DNA of 64,000 bases, from contig CABZNT010000002.1 in NCBI GenBank assembly GCA_902527105.1, positions 32,706 through 96,705 of the forward strand, read 5' to 3'. The notes under the pieces are model-generated. The model worked only from the letters and a program-made list of their open reading frames with translations. It searched no databases and was not told the DNA's origin. This DNA comes from an uncultured Prochlorococcus sp. (GTDB lineage Bacteria > Cyanobacteriota > Cyanobacteriia > PCC-6307 > Cyanobiaceae). The position numbers were made by a program, and so were the translations under genes. Numbering within the stretch: position 1 is the stretch's first letter; each line of letters starts with the position of its first letter. Positions 32,064 through 42,180 of the stretch are shown here, in pieces.

Positions 32064-34472
32064 TTAACTTACATAACGAATTGGAGCTAATCTGGGATCT
32101 AGAATTTTACTTCCTTTATCACCAAATTTTACTGCTAAAGATATTTTTTCCCCACTCCCAAAAATATGTATGATTTCACCTTTCCCAAATTTTGAGTGAA
32201 TTAGCTTATCTCCAACTATCCAGCTTTTCCCTTTACTGGGTCCTGAATATAATTTCCTTACTGCATTTATAGGTTTGTTAACGAATTCATTTGGATTGTT
32301 TCGATCAACTCTTGTTAAACGATCAAGGTGCAAATCTCTTCTAATTGAAGCACCACCTGTTTGAGGTAATTCTCCATCCATTAAATCTTCAGGTATTTCC
32401 GAAAGAAATATTGAAGGAATTGTTGCTTCACGCATTCCACCCCATAATCTTCTTTCTCTGGCATGACTTAGGAAAACTCTTTCTTTGGCTCTTGTAATAC
32501 CTACGTAGCATAATCTTCTTTCCTCTTCAAGAAGTGAGGGATTATCTATTGATCTATGGCTAGGGAAGAGACCTTGTTCTAGCCCAGTGACAAAAACATT
32601 TTGAAATTCTAAACCTTTACTGTTGTGCAGAGTCATGAGAGTCACAGAGTTGGGATTATTTTTCTTCGTATCATTATCTGTTGTTAAGGCTGCTGTAGAA
32701 AGAAATCCCTCTACATCTCCACTTTCTGTTTCTTCTTCATATTGAGTAGCTGCATTAATTAGTTCTTGTAAGTTATTTCTTCTATCTTCAGATTCTTCAG
32801 TCCCACTAGATAACAAGTCACTTAAGTAACCACTTTTTTCTAATATAAGTTGTAGCAGTTGAGCAGGGCCTGAATTTTCTAGATAACACAGTAGATCATT
32901 CATAACTTCAGTAAATTTATTAATTCCTTTTGATGATCTGCCTATTGTTTCTTCAAGACTTTGCTTATCATTGATAACTTCCCATAATGGAATATTTAAC
33001 TTGCTAGATAATTCATTAAGTTTTTGAATAGTAGTCTTACCAATCCCTCTTCTGGGAACATTTATAATGCGTAAAAGACTAACGTTATCTGAAGAATTAA
33101 CCAGTACTTTCAAATATGCTATGACATCTTTAATTTCCCTTCGATCATAAAAACGCAATCCTCCGAAAATTGTATAAGGAATGCGCCACCTTACAAGAGA
33201 TTCCTCTAATACTCTTGACTGAGCTCTGGTTCGATATAAAATTGCAAAATTTCTCCAAATTGGTTTCTGATTATAGTTATTTAGTGATTTAATTTTGTTG
33301 GTAATTGCTTCTGCCTCGGAAATTTCATCATCACAGCTGAGTAACTTTAAAAGCTCCCCTTTTTCTTTAGTAGCCCTTAAAACTTTCTCAATTCTTTCAG
33401 AGTTATTTTCAATTAGTGAATTTGCAGCATCAAGGATATTAGATGATGACCTATAATTTTCTTCTAATTTAATTAAAGATGACTTTGTATCTTCATCAAG
33501 TGAAGTCTTAAAATCTTCTTGGAAACCAATTAGAATTCTGAAGTCAGCCGCTCTGAAACTATAAATACTTTGATCAGCATCTCCTACTACAAAAATTGAC
33601 CTATCTTCCCAACTAAAGAATTTTTTTGGTTCAGTATTTCCAGCAGTAATTAATTTTATCAGTTCATATTGTGTTCTATTTGTATCTTGATATTCGTCAA
33701 CCAAAATATGTTTAAATCTTTTGTGCCAGTAATCTCTGACCATTTCATTTTGCCTCAATAAGAAAACAGGCAAAAGTAAAAGATCATCAAAGTCTAAAGA
33801 ATTATTTTTTGAAAGCGAAATTCTATATCTCTTGTAGGCTTCTGCAACTGTTTTATCAAAATTATTATCTGCTTTTTCTAAAAGATCATTCGAAGTTAGG
33901 CATTTATTTTTGGCATTACTTATTAATCTTTTAATCTTTTTGGGATCATATCTTTTAGGGTCAAGATTCATATCTTGACTGATAATTTCTTTTACTAATG
34001 TTTGAGAATCTGTTTCATCGTAAATTGAAAATTGCCTTGTCCATTTTAGCCCTTCTGGATCAGTATATTTTTCAATATCGTATCTCAGAAGTCTTGAAAA
34101 TAAAGAATGGAAAGTACCGATCCAAAGGTTCTGAAGCCTCTCTTGGTGAACGTTTGTTCTTAATTGATTTTGATCAATTTCTTTGAGAGTTGTCCAAGGC
34201 TGACCAAATTGATTTAAAGCTAATTCTTGGGCTAAAAGAACCTCTAATCTTGCTTTCATTTCTTTAGCAGCTTTGTTAGTAAAAGTGACTGCGAGAATGT
34301 TATAAGGATCGATAGAGTTATTTTCAATAAGATTTGCAATTCTGTGTGTAAGAGCCTTAGTTTTTCCGCTACCTGCACCTGCCACAACTAACAGTGGCCC
34401 ATAAACATGTTTTACTGCTTGAAGTTGCTCATTATTTAAAGATTTAAAAAGAAAATTGTTGGTTTGAGGCAC
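32064..34472 (-). CDS. UvrD/PcrA-family superfamily 1 DNA helicase
   Basis: 'LNNEQLQAV', 'VVAGAGSGKTKALTHRIA', 'DEYQDTNRTQYELIK', 'VGDADQSIYSFRAAD', 'TLHNSKGLEFQNVFVTGLEQGLFP'. Confidence 0.97.
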   Translation of the reverse strand: MPQTNNFLFKSLNNEQLQAVKHVYGPLLVVAGAGSGKTKALTHRIANLIENNSIDPYNILAVTFTNKAAKEMKARLEVLLAQELALNQFGQPWTTLKEIDQNQLRTNVHQERLQNLWIGTFHSLFSRLLRYDIEKYTDPEGLKWTRQFSIYDETDSQTLVKEIISQDMNLDPKRYDPKKIKRLISNAKNKCLTSNDLLEKADNNFDKTVAEAYKRYRISLSKNNSLDFDDLLLLPVFLLRQNEMVRDYWHKRFKHILVDEYQDTNRTQYELIKLITAGNTEPKKFFSWEDRSIFVVGDADQSIYSFRAADFRILIGFQEDFKTSLDEDTKSSLIKLEENYRSSSNILDAANSLIENNSERIEKVLRATKEKGELLKLLSCDDEISEAEAITNKIKSLNNYNQKPIWRNFAILYRTRAQSRVLEESLVRWRIPYTIFGGLRFYDRREIKDVIAYLKVLVNSSDNVSLLRIINVPRRGIGKTTIQKLNELSSKLNIPLWEVINDKQSLEETIGRSSKGINKFTEVMNDLLCYLENSGPAQLLQLILEKSGYLSDLLSSGTEESEDRRNNLQELINAATQYEEETESGDVEGFLSTAALTTDNDTKKNNPNSVTLMTLHNSKGLEFQNVFVTGLEQGLFPSHRSIDNPSLLEEERRLCYVGITRAKERVFLSHARERRLWGGMREATIPSIFLSEIPEDLMDGELPQTGGASIRRDLHLDRLTRVDRNNPNEFVNKPINAVRKLYSGPSKGKSWIVGDKLIHSKFGKGEIIHIFGSGEKISLAVKFGDKGSKILDPRLAPIRYVS

Positions 34473-34494
34473 TTTTGGAAGGGTTTTTCAAAAA

Positions 34495-34701
34495 TTAGAC
34501 TTTACTATGAGGTTCAGATTCCGTTTCTAGTTCTTCTAACGCTTTTTTTAAGTTTATAATTTCATTATTGTTATTAATTATTTCTTCAAATTTATTTTGA
34601 GGCATCCTTAATTTAATACTTCGGTCAAGAATTTCTTTTTCCAATCTTTTTTTGTATGAGGAAATAAGATTCTTTGATAATTTTAAATCTTGTTGATCCA
34701 A
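34495..34701 (-). CDS. Small conserved-looking charged/coiled-coil hypothetical protein (68 aa)
   Basis: Complete ORF with clean start/stop between divergent genes; heptad-like hydrophobics. Confidence 0.55.
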   Translation of the reverse strand: MDQQDLKLSKNLISSYKKRLEKEILDRSIKLRMPQNKFEEIINNNNEIINLKKALEELETESEPHSKV

Positions 34702-34879
34702 AACTTTATTAAGATGTAATTTTATACTAGCGGAAAAAAATTTTTTATTTGAATTATTTCAACTATCACTTTGGAATAAAGTTATTAATTAAGAAGCGTT
34801 GCGTTAATTTTGAAATTGTATTGTTTTTACTAGCTTTGTACTATTGTATGATTCGAACTTTAAATTTTTTGCTTCAGCA

Positions 34880-35392
34880 ATGTCAGTTTCAAAGAATAAT
34901 CCACTTTTGTCCGCTGATATGAAATTAAATGATTTAAGCAATATAAAAGAATTTATTAATAGTGCTAACTCAAGATTAGATTCAATAACCTCAATAACCA
35001 ATAATTCGCATGCAATTGCAGCAGACGCTGTAACAGCGATGATTTGCGAAAATCAAGATTCAGTAAATTCAAAAATATCTTTAAATACAACTAACAAGAT
35101 GTCCATTTGTTTAAGAGATGGAGAAATAATCCTCAGGATTGTCGCTTATCTTTTAATTTCTAATGACGAATCAGTTTTAGAAAAAAGTTGTTTAAGGGAT
35201 CTTAAAAATACTTATCTTGCTCTTGGGGTTCCCTTAAAAAATGCAAGAAGGGTTATTGAATTAATGCGAGATGCAACAATCTCTGATTTAAATTCCACAG
35301 TTAATAATATGCAGGGAAACAAAAGGTTCCTTCCTGATTTAATTTCTGAAACAGAGTTTCAATTTGAAAGGATAATTAATCTTTTAAACTAG
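34880..35392 (+). CDS. cpeB: Degenerate phycoerythrin beta subunit (Prochlorococcus-type CpeB)
   Basis: '[13 protein letters not shown]...[19 protein letters not shown]...[28 protein letters not shown]' matches beta-phycobiliproteins, retaining the Cys-82 region. TTG start at 34844 also possible. Confidence 0.88.
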   Translation: MSVSKNNPLLSADMKLNDLSNIKEFINSANSRLDSITSITNNSHAIAADAVTAMICENQDSVNSKISLNTTNKMSICLRDGEIILRIVAYLLISNDESVLEKSCLRDLKNTYLALGVPLKNARRVIELMRDATISDLNSTVNNMQGNKRFLPDLISETEFQFERIINLLN

Positions 35393-35927
35393 CTAAATTT
35401 CTTATTTCAGAAGTATGGGACGTCTGAATTACTGCGTTATTTTCAAGATTTCTGATAGTAGAAAATCTGGATCTTATGTGAGTGGATAAAAAGGAAATTT
35501 TTTCTTCAGAAACTGTTGATTTGTAAAAAGTTTTAATATATAAATTATTTTGTTCATCAACGAAATAATTTGATGATGAAATAAAAGATTCTGTATAACC
35601 TTTATTTCGTAAAACAATTCCTGAATTTACATCCTTTGGTAAAAATATCAGAATTGTTTCATCTCCCTCACTCATATGATCATCTTCCCAATCACTAATA
35701 GCTTGCCATTTTATAGAAATTGCTATGCTCTCTAGGTTTAAACTTAGGTTGTAATTTTTAAAAATTTCAATAACTTTTTTATTTTTCAGGTTGATATTCT
35801 TTATATATATTTTACTAGTTGAGTTTTCAAATTCCTGAAAAGCAAGGGTATGAGTGCTTCTTATGGATTTCCACTCTCCTATACTTTTATCGATAAATTG
35901 ATTAATTGTTGTTAGGATCTTCTTCAA
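35376..35927 (-). CDS. cpeS: CpeS/CpcS-type phycobilin lyase
   Basis: '[30 protein letters not shown]', '[41 protein letters not shown]', '[11 protein letters not shown]'. Confidence 0.9.
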   Translation of the reverse strand: MKKILTTINQFIDKSIGEWKSIRSTHTLAFQEFENSTSKIYIKNINLKNKKVIEIFKNYNLSLNLESIAISIKWQAISDWEDDHMSEGDETILIFLPKDVNSGIVLRNKGYTESFISSSNYFVDEQNNLYIKTFYKSTVSEEKISFLSTHIRSRFSTIRNLENNAVIQTSHTSEIRNLASLKD

Positions 35928-36081
35928 GTTTATCTTCTGCAGAATGATTTTCTGCTTTTTGAATCATTCTTACCATTGAATCCACCATTAATCTCTTTGC
36001 AGACGTTACTTTTAATCCAGAAGGTGTGGTTGATATTTGTTCTCCAGGGCGATCATATGAAGTTGGTCTAAACGGAGTCAT
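35902..36081 (-). CDS. Small hypothetical protein (59 aa) overlapping the cpeS start
   Basis: Open frame ATG to [62 protein letters not shown]; 26 nt overlap with cpeS in a different frame. Confidence 0.6.
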   Translation of the reverse strand: MTPFRPTSYDRPGEQISTTPSGLKVTSAKRLMVDSMVRMIQKAENHSAEDKLEEDPNNN

Positions 36082-36199
36082 CTAAAAACTTTAAAAAATT
36101 AATCGCTTTCTATTCTTGCATGAATTCTTATTCATATACTTCTTGTTTGCAAAAATGTCATATCTCTCTTCTTTTAATACACAATTTTTAAAAGTTTTG

Positions 36200-36835
36200 T
36201 TATTTAGGCATTTTATTTTTTGCTAATCCTGAAAGAGTCGCTAAAGCAAACATTCCCAATAAAGCAATTCCTAAAAATAATCCTGCCCCCTGGCTAACTC
36301 CAGCACCCACTGCTACAAGTATAGAGTCACTAATTAGAAGACTTATTAATAATGCTGGAGTAAATATCTTCCAGCGAGTACCTCCAATACCAATTGCGTA
36401 GCTTAGAAAATCAAAAAGGCCAGTCATTAGTAAACCAGTCATAAGAAAGAAATTTTCTTCTAGTTGGTTCTGATTAAAACTTTCAATTTTTTTCATTGCT
36501 TTCGGACCCACTAAATTACGTACAGGAACCCGACCATAATTTCTTGCAATAAAAAAAGCAGCTTGGCAAAAAACAATATCAGAAAAGATTATGGTCATGT
36601 AACCTTTTTGAAATCCTAGTAATGAGCCAGCTAGCAAAGAATAAGCTGAACTTGGAAGGGCAGGTAAAATAATACTTACTCCTCTAAGTATGAATATTCC
36701 AAAGGGAGCCCAAATTCCCATGCTTTCTATTTTGTTCCTTAGAGGTTCAATCCCATAATTTTGAATTAAATAAATTAATACAACGAATATTGCGATAAAA
36801 AAAATTAATGAGAGAAATTTCTGTATTTTATTCAT
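36200..36835 (-). CDS. VTT/TVP38-TMEM64 (DedA-like) family membrane protein
   Basis: 'GVSIILPALPSSAYSLLAGSLLGF' and 'LMTGLFDFLSYAIGIGGTRWKIFTPALLI'. Confidence 0.8.
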   Translation of the reverse strand: MNKIQKFLSLIFFIAIFVVLIYLIQNYGIEPLRNKIESMGIWAPFGIFILRGVSIILPALPSSAYSLLAGSLLGFQKGYMTIIFSDIVFCQAAFFIARNYGRVPVRNLVGPKAMKKIESFNQNQLEENFFLMTGLLMTGLFDFLSYAIGIGGTRWKIFTPALLISLLISDSILVAVGAGVSQGAGLFLGIALLGMFALATLSGLAKNKMPK

Positions 36836-36981
36836 TATTTTCTATTAAATACATTGGAAGTAAATTCTTAATTTTAATATTTGATTCTATCTATAATAGA
36901 AATACTAATCAATAAAAATTTTTAAAATTTTTAATCTAATATTTACTCCCGATAAAGGATTTTTGTATTTCAGAAGTATTC

Positions 36982-37401
36982 ATGTTTGATTCTAAGAATA
37001 AATTTAATTCAATATTTATAAGAAATAGCATTGGTTTAATACTTTCTATAATCGTTCCCATTTGTATTGCAATAAAACAAGCAAATGCTTTACCTCATGA
37101 ATGGGTTGGAGTCCCTAAAAGCGAATATGGACAACAGTTATGGGATAGACAAAGTATTAAGAGGAATGAGGATGGTTCTGTGAGAGTATTGAGTAAATTT
37201 ATTCCCAAAACAAAAAGTGAAATTACTAAAGATATTCTCTATACGATGGATATAAATTGTTTTGAAAAATCATTTAGAGACGTTGATGTCTCTACAGATG
37301 AATTAAATAGTAATTTCAATGATTTAGCTGATTGGCAAGATCCAAATGGAGATAAATTGATTTTGGGTGTTATTGGTCAAGTTTGCAGAGTGGAAAACTA
37401 A
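36982..37401 (+). CDS. Putative secreted conserved hypothetical protein
   Basis: N-terminal hydrophobic signal ending '...KQANALPHEW', complete ORF, two Cys residues. Confidence 0.6.
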   Translation: MFDSKNKFNSIFIRNSIGLILSIIVPICIAIKQANALPHEWVGVPKSEYGQQLWDRQSIKRNEDGSVRVLSKFIPKTKSEITKDILYTMDINCFEKSFRDVDVSTDELNSNFNDLADWQDPNGDKLILGVIGQVCRVEN

Positions 37402-37463
37402 AAATTTTGAATTGTAAAATAAAATAAAGGAAAAAATTAAGTTTTAAATGCCTAAAAAATATA

Positions 37464-37486
37464 AAACCCTGTCAAAGACAGGGTTT
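37464..37486 (-). terminator. Rho-independent terminator downstream of tRNA-Phe
   Basis: Perfect 10-bp stem AAACCCTGTC/GACAGGGTTT; minus-strand read continues TTTTATATTTTTTA. Confidence 0.7.
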
Positions 37487-37491
37487 AAAGG

Positions 37492-37564
37492 TGCCAGGAC
37501 CCAGATTTGAACTGGGGACACGGCGATTTTCAGTCGCCTGCTCTACCAACTGAGCTATCCCGGC
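37492..37564 (-). tRNA. trnF: tRNA-Phe (GAA)
   Basis: Acceptor GCCGGGA/TCCTGGC, D-arm TAGCTCAGTTGGTAGAGCA, anticodon loop CTGAAAA, T-arm GTTCAAATC. Confidence 0.95.
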
Positions 37565-37656
37565 TCTAACCTATATACTCTAAATTAAGATGTGTAGTTT
37601 GTGAAACCCTTTTAGTTAAAATTTTATATCTTCATCAAATATCCAAAAAAAATTTT

Positions 37657-38886
37657 TTATTTTGAGTTAATTGCTAACAAGGCAGTACCAAATGAAGTAG
37701 TTTTTTTGCATGAAACTATAGGTATATTGATAATTTTTTCTCTTATTTTTCTCCACTGAGGGTTTTTTGAACCTCCACCAATAGTAATAATCTTTTTTGG
37801 TAGTGAACCTGTTAGTTCACCTAGTTTTTCCCATCCTTTCAATTCAATCTTTGCTAGCCCCTCGAATAATGCATGTAAATAAAGTGAGTCGCTTACTGGC
37901 CTTGGCCCAAGTATTGGCTCTAAATTAGGATTATTAATAGGAAATCTCTCTCCTTTACTATTAAGAGGTAAAAGATTTAAAGAAGTGTTTTTTGATGGAT
38001 TTATTTGTCGACTGAGCTCCTTTATTTCTAAATCAGAAAAGAACTGAGACAAGATACCGCATCCTGCGTTTGATGCTCCTCCACATATCCAATCGCCGTT
38101 CACTCTATGGTTTGTAATCCCTTGTTTTTTTATAGGGTTATCAATAACTTTTTTAACAACAATAGTTGTTCCTAAAACTGTGAGACCATCTTCTTTACCC
38201 AAACCTGCAGCTATTAAACTTGCATTAGAGTCAGTGGTGCCCGAGATTAATATTAATTTTTTATTTAGTTTAAATCTATCTGCTAAATCAAAATTAACTT
38301 GTCCAATAATTTTTCCACTTTTTACTATTTTAGGTAGGCATTTTTGCAATGAAGTATTGAGATAGCTTTTTGGCCATGATTCTTTTTTTAGATCCCAACC
38401 AAGTTTTAGATTATTACCTGCTTCTCCATGAGTCCAATCTTTTAAAAACCAACCAGTGATCCAATCAGATTGATGTCGTAAAAGTATATTTGTCCCATAT
38501 TTATCTATTAGTTTTAATGCTTTAGCAAGACTACTGTATGGAGTTTGCAAATGATCTTCTCCAGGAGTTAGTGATTCAAGAAAGATCTTATGTTCATTAC
38601 ATGCTTGGTCGTAAGGTATTGCTTCTCCTATTGGCTCTCCTTGCAAATTTGATGCTGTTAAAGTTCCTGAGGTGCCGGAGATAGCCAATTTATTAAGGTT
38701 GATTTTTACCTCAATAGGTAAATTAATTAAGAGATTTTCACAGGAATCGATCCAAGAATTTGGATTTTTAAAGCTGTATGAATAAGGTACTGAATTGGAA
38801 TATACTAATTTCTTATGAAGATTAATTATTGATATTCTGGCGCCACTGGTTCCAAAATCTAACCCTCCATAAAAATTATCAGGCAT
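37657..38886 (-). CDS. FGGY-family carbohydrate kinase
   Basis: 'GGLDFGTSGARISII', 'KLAISGTSGTLTA', 'LISGTTDSNASLIAAGLG', 'TIGGGSKNPQWRKI'. Confidence 0.87.
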   Translation of the reverse strand: MPDNFYGGLDFGTSGARISIINLHKKLVYSNSVPYSYSFKNPNSWIDSCENLLINLPIEVKINLNKLAISGTSGTLTASNLQGEPIGEAIPYDQACNEHKIFLESLTPGEDHLQTPYSSLAKALKLIDKYGTNILLRHQSDWITGWFLKDWTHGEAGNNLKLGWDLKKESWPKSYLNTSLQKCLPKIVKSGKIIGQVNFDLADRFKLNKKLILISGTTDSNASLIAAGLGKEDGLTVLGTTIVVKKVIDNPIKKQGITNHRVNGDWICGGASNAGCGILSQFFSDLEIKELSRQINPSKNTSLNLLPLNSKGERFPINNPNLEPILGPRPVSDSLYLHALFEGLAKIELKGWEKLGELTGSLPKKIITIGGGSKNPQWRKIREKIINIPIVSCKKTTSFGTALLAINSK

Positions 38887-38898
38887 AGAAAGAATATT

Positions 38899-40140
38899 TT
38901 ATAAAAAGAGCTTGGAAGCCTCAGTTAATTGGGCTGCTTTTTCTTCTACATTTTCCCAAGGTAGTTCAAGATCTCTTCTGCCAAAATGTCCATAGGAAGC
39001 AGTTTTTCTAAAAAATTTACCTCCCATTTTTTTGGGTAGATTTCTTAAGTTAAATTCTTTAATTATTGCTGCGGGTCTTAAATCAAAGTGCTCTTTAATG
39101 AGCTCAGTCAAATTAGCTTGTGAAATAACACCGGTATCAAAAGTTTCGACGAGAATGGAAATTGGTTTTGCTACTCCAATTGCATAACTTAATTGTACTT
39201 CTGCTTTTTTTGCTAATTTCGCCTTAACTATGCTTTTAGCTACATAACGTGCTGCATAAGCGGCTGATCTATCTACTTTTGTGGGATCTTTACCAGAAAA
39301 TGCTCCTCCTCCGTGTCTTGCATATCCACCATAAGTATCTACAATGATTTTTCTTCCAGTTAGCCCTGCATCTCCTTGAGGCCCCCCGATGACAAATTTT
39401 CCCGTAGGGTTTACAAGAAATCTTGTCTTGGTGATGTTTGGTTTGATTTCTAAATCTTCAGTTGCAGGAATTACAACATGCGTCCATAAATCTTCTTTTA
39501 TTCTTTGACGGATTTCTTCTTCATCTGTTGTTCCATCAATCTCAGGATTATGTTGAGTTGAAATTAAAATCGTGTTAATTGAGACTGGTAATCCTTTTTC
39601 GTAATCAATGCTTACTTGAGTTTTACCATCAGGGAGAAGATAATTAAGGATTCCTTCATGCCTTACTTTGGCAAGTTGAATGGCTAATCTATGTGCCAAG
39701 CTAATCGGTAAGGGCATTAATTCAGGCGTCTCATCGCATGCATAGCCGAACATTATGCCTTGGTCACCAGCTCCCGTATTATCTTCCAAATCATCGTTAA
39801 CATCATCCGCTTCGTTTACTCCTTGAGAAATATCAGGTGATTGTTCGTCAAGTGCTACTAAAACAGCACAACTATTTGCGTCAAAACCGCCTGCTCTATA
39901 GCCTTCATATCCAATTTCTTTAATTACATTTCTAACAAGTTTTATATAATCGACTTTTGCTTTTGAAGTTATTTCTCCAGTAAGTAAACAAAGACCAGTA
40001 TTAACAACAGTTTCACATGCAACTCTGCTTTCTGGATCTTCTGTCAACAAAGCATCTAAAACAGCGTCACTAATTTGATCACATATTTTGTCAGGATGAC
40101 CTTCAGTAACGGATTCCGAAGTGAAAATGAAATCACTCAT
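38899..40140 (-). CDS. metK: S-adenosylmethionine synthetase
   Basis: '[24 protein letters not shown]', '[12 protein letters not shown]', '[26 protein letters not shown]'. Confidence 0.98.
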   Translation of the reverse strand: MSDFIFTSESVTEGHPDKICDQISDAVLDALLTEDPESRVACETVVNTGLCLLTGEITSKAKVDYIKLVRNVIKEIGYEGYRAGGFDANSCAVLVALDEQSPDISQGVNEADDVNDDLEDNTGAGDQGIMFGYACDETPELMPLPISLAHRLAIQLAKVRHEGILNYLLPDGKTQVSIDYEKGLPVSINTILISTQHNPEIDGTTDEEEIRQRIKEDLWTHVVIPATEDLEIKPNITKTRFLVNPTGKFVIGGPQGDAGLTGRKIIVDTYGGYARHGGGAFSGKDPTKVDRSAAYAARYVAKSIVKAKLAKKAEVQLSYAIGVAKPISILVETFDTGVISQANLTELIKEHFDLRPAAIIKEFNLRNLPKKMGGKFFRKTASYGHFGRRDLELPWENVEEKAAQLTEASKLFL

Positions 40141-40277
40141 TTACAAATAATTTTAAAATTGCACTCTATCCTAAATTAAATTATCGTTACAAATCAATTT
40201 TTGTAAATTAAATAATACTTGTAAAAGAATAATGATGCTTAAAGTCTTGTATTCATGCACAAAATAAATAGGTAAAT

Positions 40278-41369
40278 TTATACTGTTTCAGATGATGCAG
40301 TGGGAATTTCTTCATTATCGTCAGTTTGTTCAAATAGCATTTGTTTGTATTTCGCAGCCATTTCTTCAGCTTTACTAAAAACTTTTTGAGGATCCGTTAG
40401 CATATCTCCTGGTTCTGGTTCAAGTGCTTTAGTAGATAATGAAATTCGTCCTCTTTCTGAATCAAGGTCAATTATCATAACCTTCATTTGGTCACTCACA
40501 TTTAAAACATTATGAGGAGTCTCAATATGTTCATGACTAATTTCAGAAATGTGCAATAGACCACTTACTCCACCAATATCAATAAAGGCTCCATAAGGTT
40601 TAATACCTTTTACAGAACCAACAACAACTTCTCCTACTTCAAGTCGGTTCATTTTTTTCTCAACCAAAGCTCTTCTATGACTTAATACCAATCTATTTCT
40701 CTCTTCATCAACTTCAAGAAATTTTAAAGGTAAATATTCACCTTCTAAGTCATCTTTAATTTTTCGAGCACTTATATGAGAGCCCGGGATAAAACCTCTC
40801 AAGCCTTCTACCCTAACAAGAGCTCCGCCTCTGTTTGTGGCAAAAACTTCAGAATATATAGTTGCATCTTCTTTTTGGAGTTGTCTAACCCTTTCCCATG
40901 CTCTCTGATATTCAATTCTTCTAATAGAGAGGGCTAATTGGCCATCTTCATTTTCCTCGCTCATTATGAAAAATTCTCTACTTTCTGAAGGTTGTAAAAC
41001 ATCATTAAGTCCTTCAACTCTATTTATTGAAACCTCCTGAACTGGCATAAAAGCTGCTGTTTTTGCCCCTATATCTATCATGGCTCCTTTGGGCTCTAGA
41101 GCAAAAACGGTACCTTTAACTAGATCACCAGGTTTAAAATTATAGTCATACTTACCAAGAAGGGATGCGAATTCTTCTTGTGTGAATCCTGCATTTTCAA
41201 AATCCGCATTTGTTCTGCTAGAGGAAGAGTCAGCTGAAGGTATATCGCTCTTCTCAAATGATAAATCTTCCTCATTTTGAGATGCTGAATCATTATCTAA
41301 CTCAGACGAATTTTTAATTTCTTGATCCTCAGAAAGTTCTTTAATGGTTTGGGAAGAATTTTCGTTCAT
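40278..41369 (-). CDS. rpsA: 30S ribosomal protein S1
   Basis: Three S1 domains, e.g. 'VVVGSVKGIKPYGAFIDIGGVSGLLHISEISHEHI'; acidic N-terminus. Confidence 0.95.
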   Translation of the reverse strand: MNENSSQTIKELSEDQEIKNSSELDNDSASQNEEDLSFEKSDIPSADSSSSRTNADFENAGFTQEEFASLLGKYDYNFKPGDLVKGTVFALEPKGAMIDIGAKTAAFMPVQEVSINRVEGLNDVLQPSESREFFIMSEENEDGQLALSIRRIEYQRAWERVRQLQKEDATIYSEVFATNRGGALVRVEGLRGFIPGSHISARKIKDDLEGEYLPLKFLEVDEERNRLVLSHRRALVEKKMNRLEVGEVVVGSVKGIKPYGAFIDIGGVSGLLHISEISHEHIETPHNVLNVSDQMKVMIIDLDSERGRISLSTKALEPEPGDMLTDPQKVFSKAEEMAAKYKQMLFEQTDDNEEIPTASSETV

Positions 41370-41478
41370 TTGTTGTATCGCAGACTACCTAAGGTAGTTA
41401 GAAAGGAATGCTACTAGCCTGCAAACCAATAGCAAAAAATATTTGTGATATGTATTCTACACTTTAAGATGCTGAATT

Positions 41479-41982
41479 TTATAAAATTGAAGCTAATTGG
41501 TTTTTTGAACTTCCCTTTAGAGATTCAAGAGTAGAAATAAAATCTTTTACCCCATTAAATTTTCTGTAAACTGAGGCGTACCTTATATATGCGACTTCGT
41601 TTTCTTTCCTAAGATTTTTAAGTATTAATTCTCCGATTTGTGAAGATTTAATATCTTTATTAGAGTCTTGAACAATTTGTGATTCAATTCCATCTACGAA
41701 ATTAATAATTGCTTCACTACTGAAGTTGGTCTTTTCGCATGCTCTTGATATACCAGTAAATAATTTTTGTTTATCAAATAATTCTCTGCCACCGTCTTTT
41801 TTTATAACTGAAACCGGCATTGATTCCACTCTTTCATAAGTTGTAAATCTAAAGCTGCAATTTAAGCATTCTCTTCTTCTTCGAACACTTTTACCACTAT
41901 CAGCAGATCTTGATTCCAAAACTCTGCTATCTGTGTTTTGACAGGTTGGACACTGCATGTGGTGAAATAAGATGCTCTTCAA
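41479..41982 (-). CDS. nrdR: Transcriptional regulator NrdR
   Basis: '[42 protein letters not shown]', ATP-cone. Confidence 0.96.
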   Translation of the reverse strand: MKSILFHHMQCPTCQNTDSRVLESRSADSGKSVRRRRECLNCSFRFTTYERVESMPVSVIKKDGGRELFDKQKLFTGISRACEKTNFSSEAIINFVDGIESQIVQDSNKDIKSSQIGELILKNLRKENEVAYIRYASVYRKFNGVKDFISTLESLKGSSKNQLASIL

Positions 41983-42020
41983 CTCTAATAGTAGAGTAAT
42001 ATTCTAATTATGAAAAGTAA

Positions 42021-42050
42021 AAAAAAACCTCTTTAATAAGAGGTTTTTTT
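42021..42050. terminator. Rho-independent (bidirectional-looking) terminator downstream of psbB-psbT
   Basis: AAAAAAACCTCTTTAATAAGAGGTTTTTTT: A-rich/T-rich flanked hairpin. Confidence 0.8.
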
Positions 42051-42057
42051 TCTTGGT

Positions 42058-42156
42058 TCATTTTCTATCAAATTTAGGTGGGTCTCTAAAGGCGACAGCA
42101 AAAAATAGGGTTACAACTGCGAGAGTTAGAATTAGAACGTAAGCGAAGGCTTCCAT
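42058..42156 (-). CDS. psbT: Photosystem II protein T (32 aa)
   Basis: '[32 protein letters not shown]'. Confidence 0.95.
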   Translation of the reverse strand: MEAFAYVLILTLAVVTLFFAVAFRDPPKFDRK

Positions 42157-42180
42157 AAGATTAAGTAATAAAGTTTAGTT

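Noticed and set aside
34880-35392. Calling cpeB a pseudogene
   Set aside because: Frame is intact, key chromophore-region motif retained and lyase gene adjacent; better treated as a functional degenerate gene.
40141-40277. SAM riboswitch upstream of metK
   Set aside because: Short AT-rich leader with no recognisable conserved SAM-riboswitch core.
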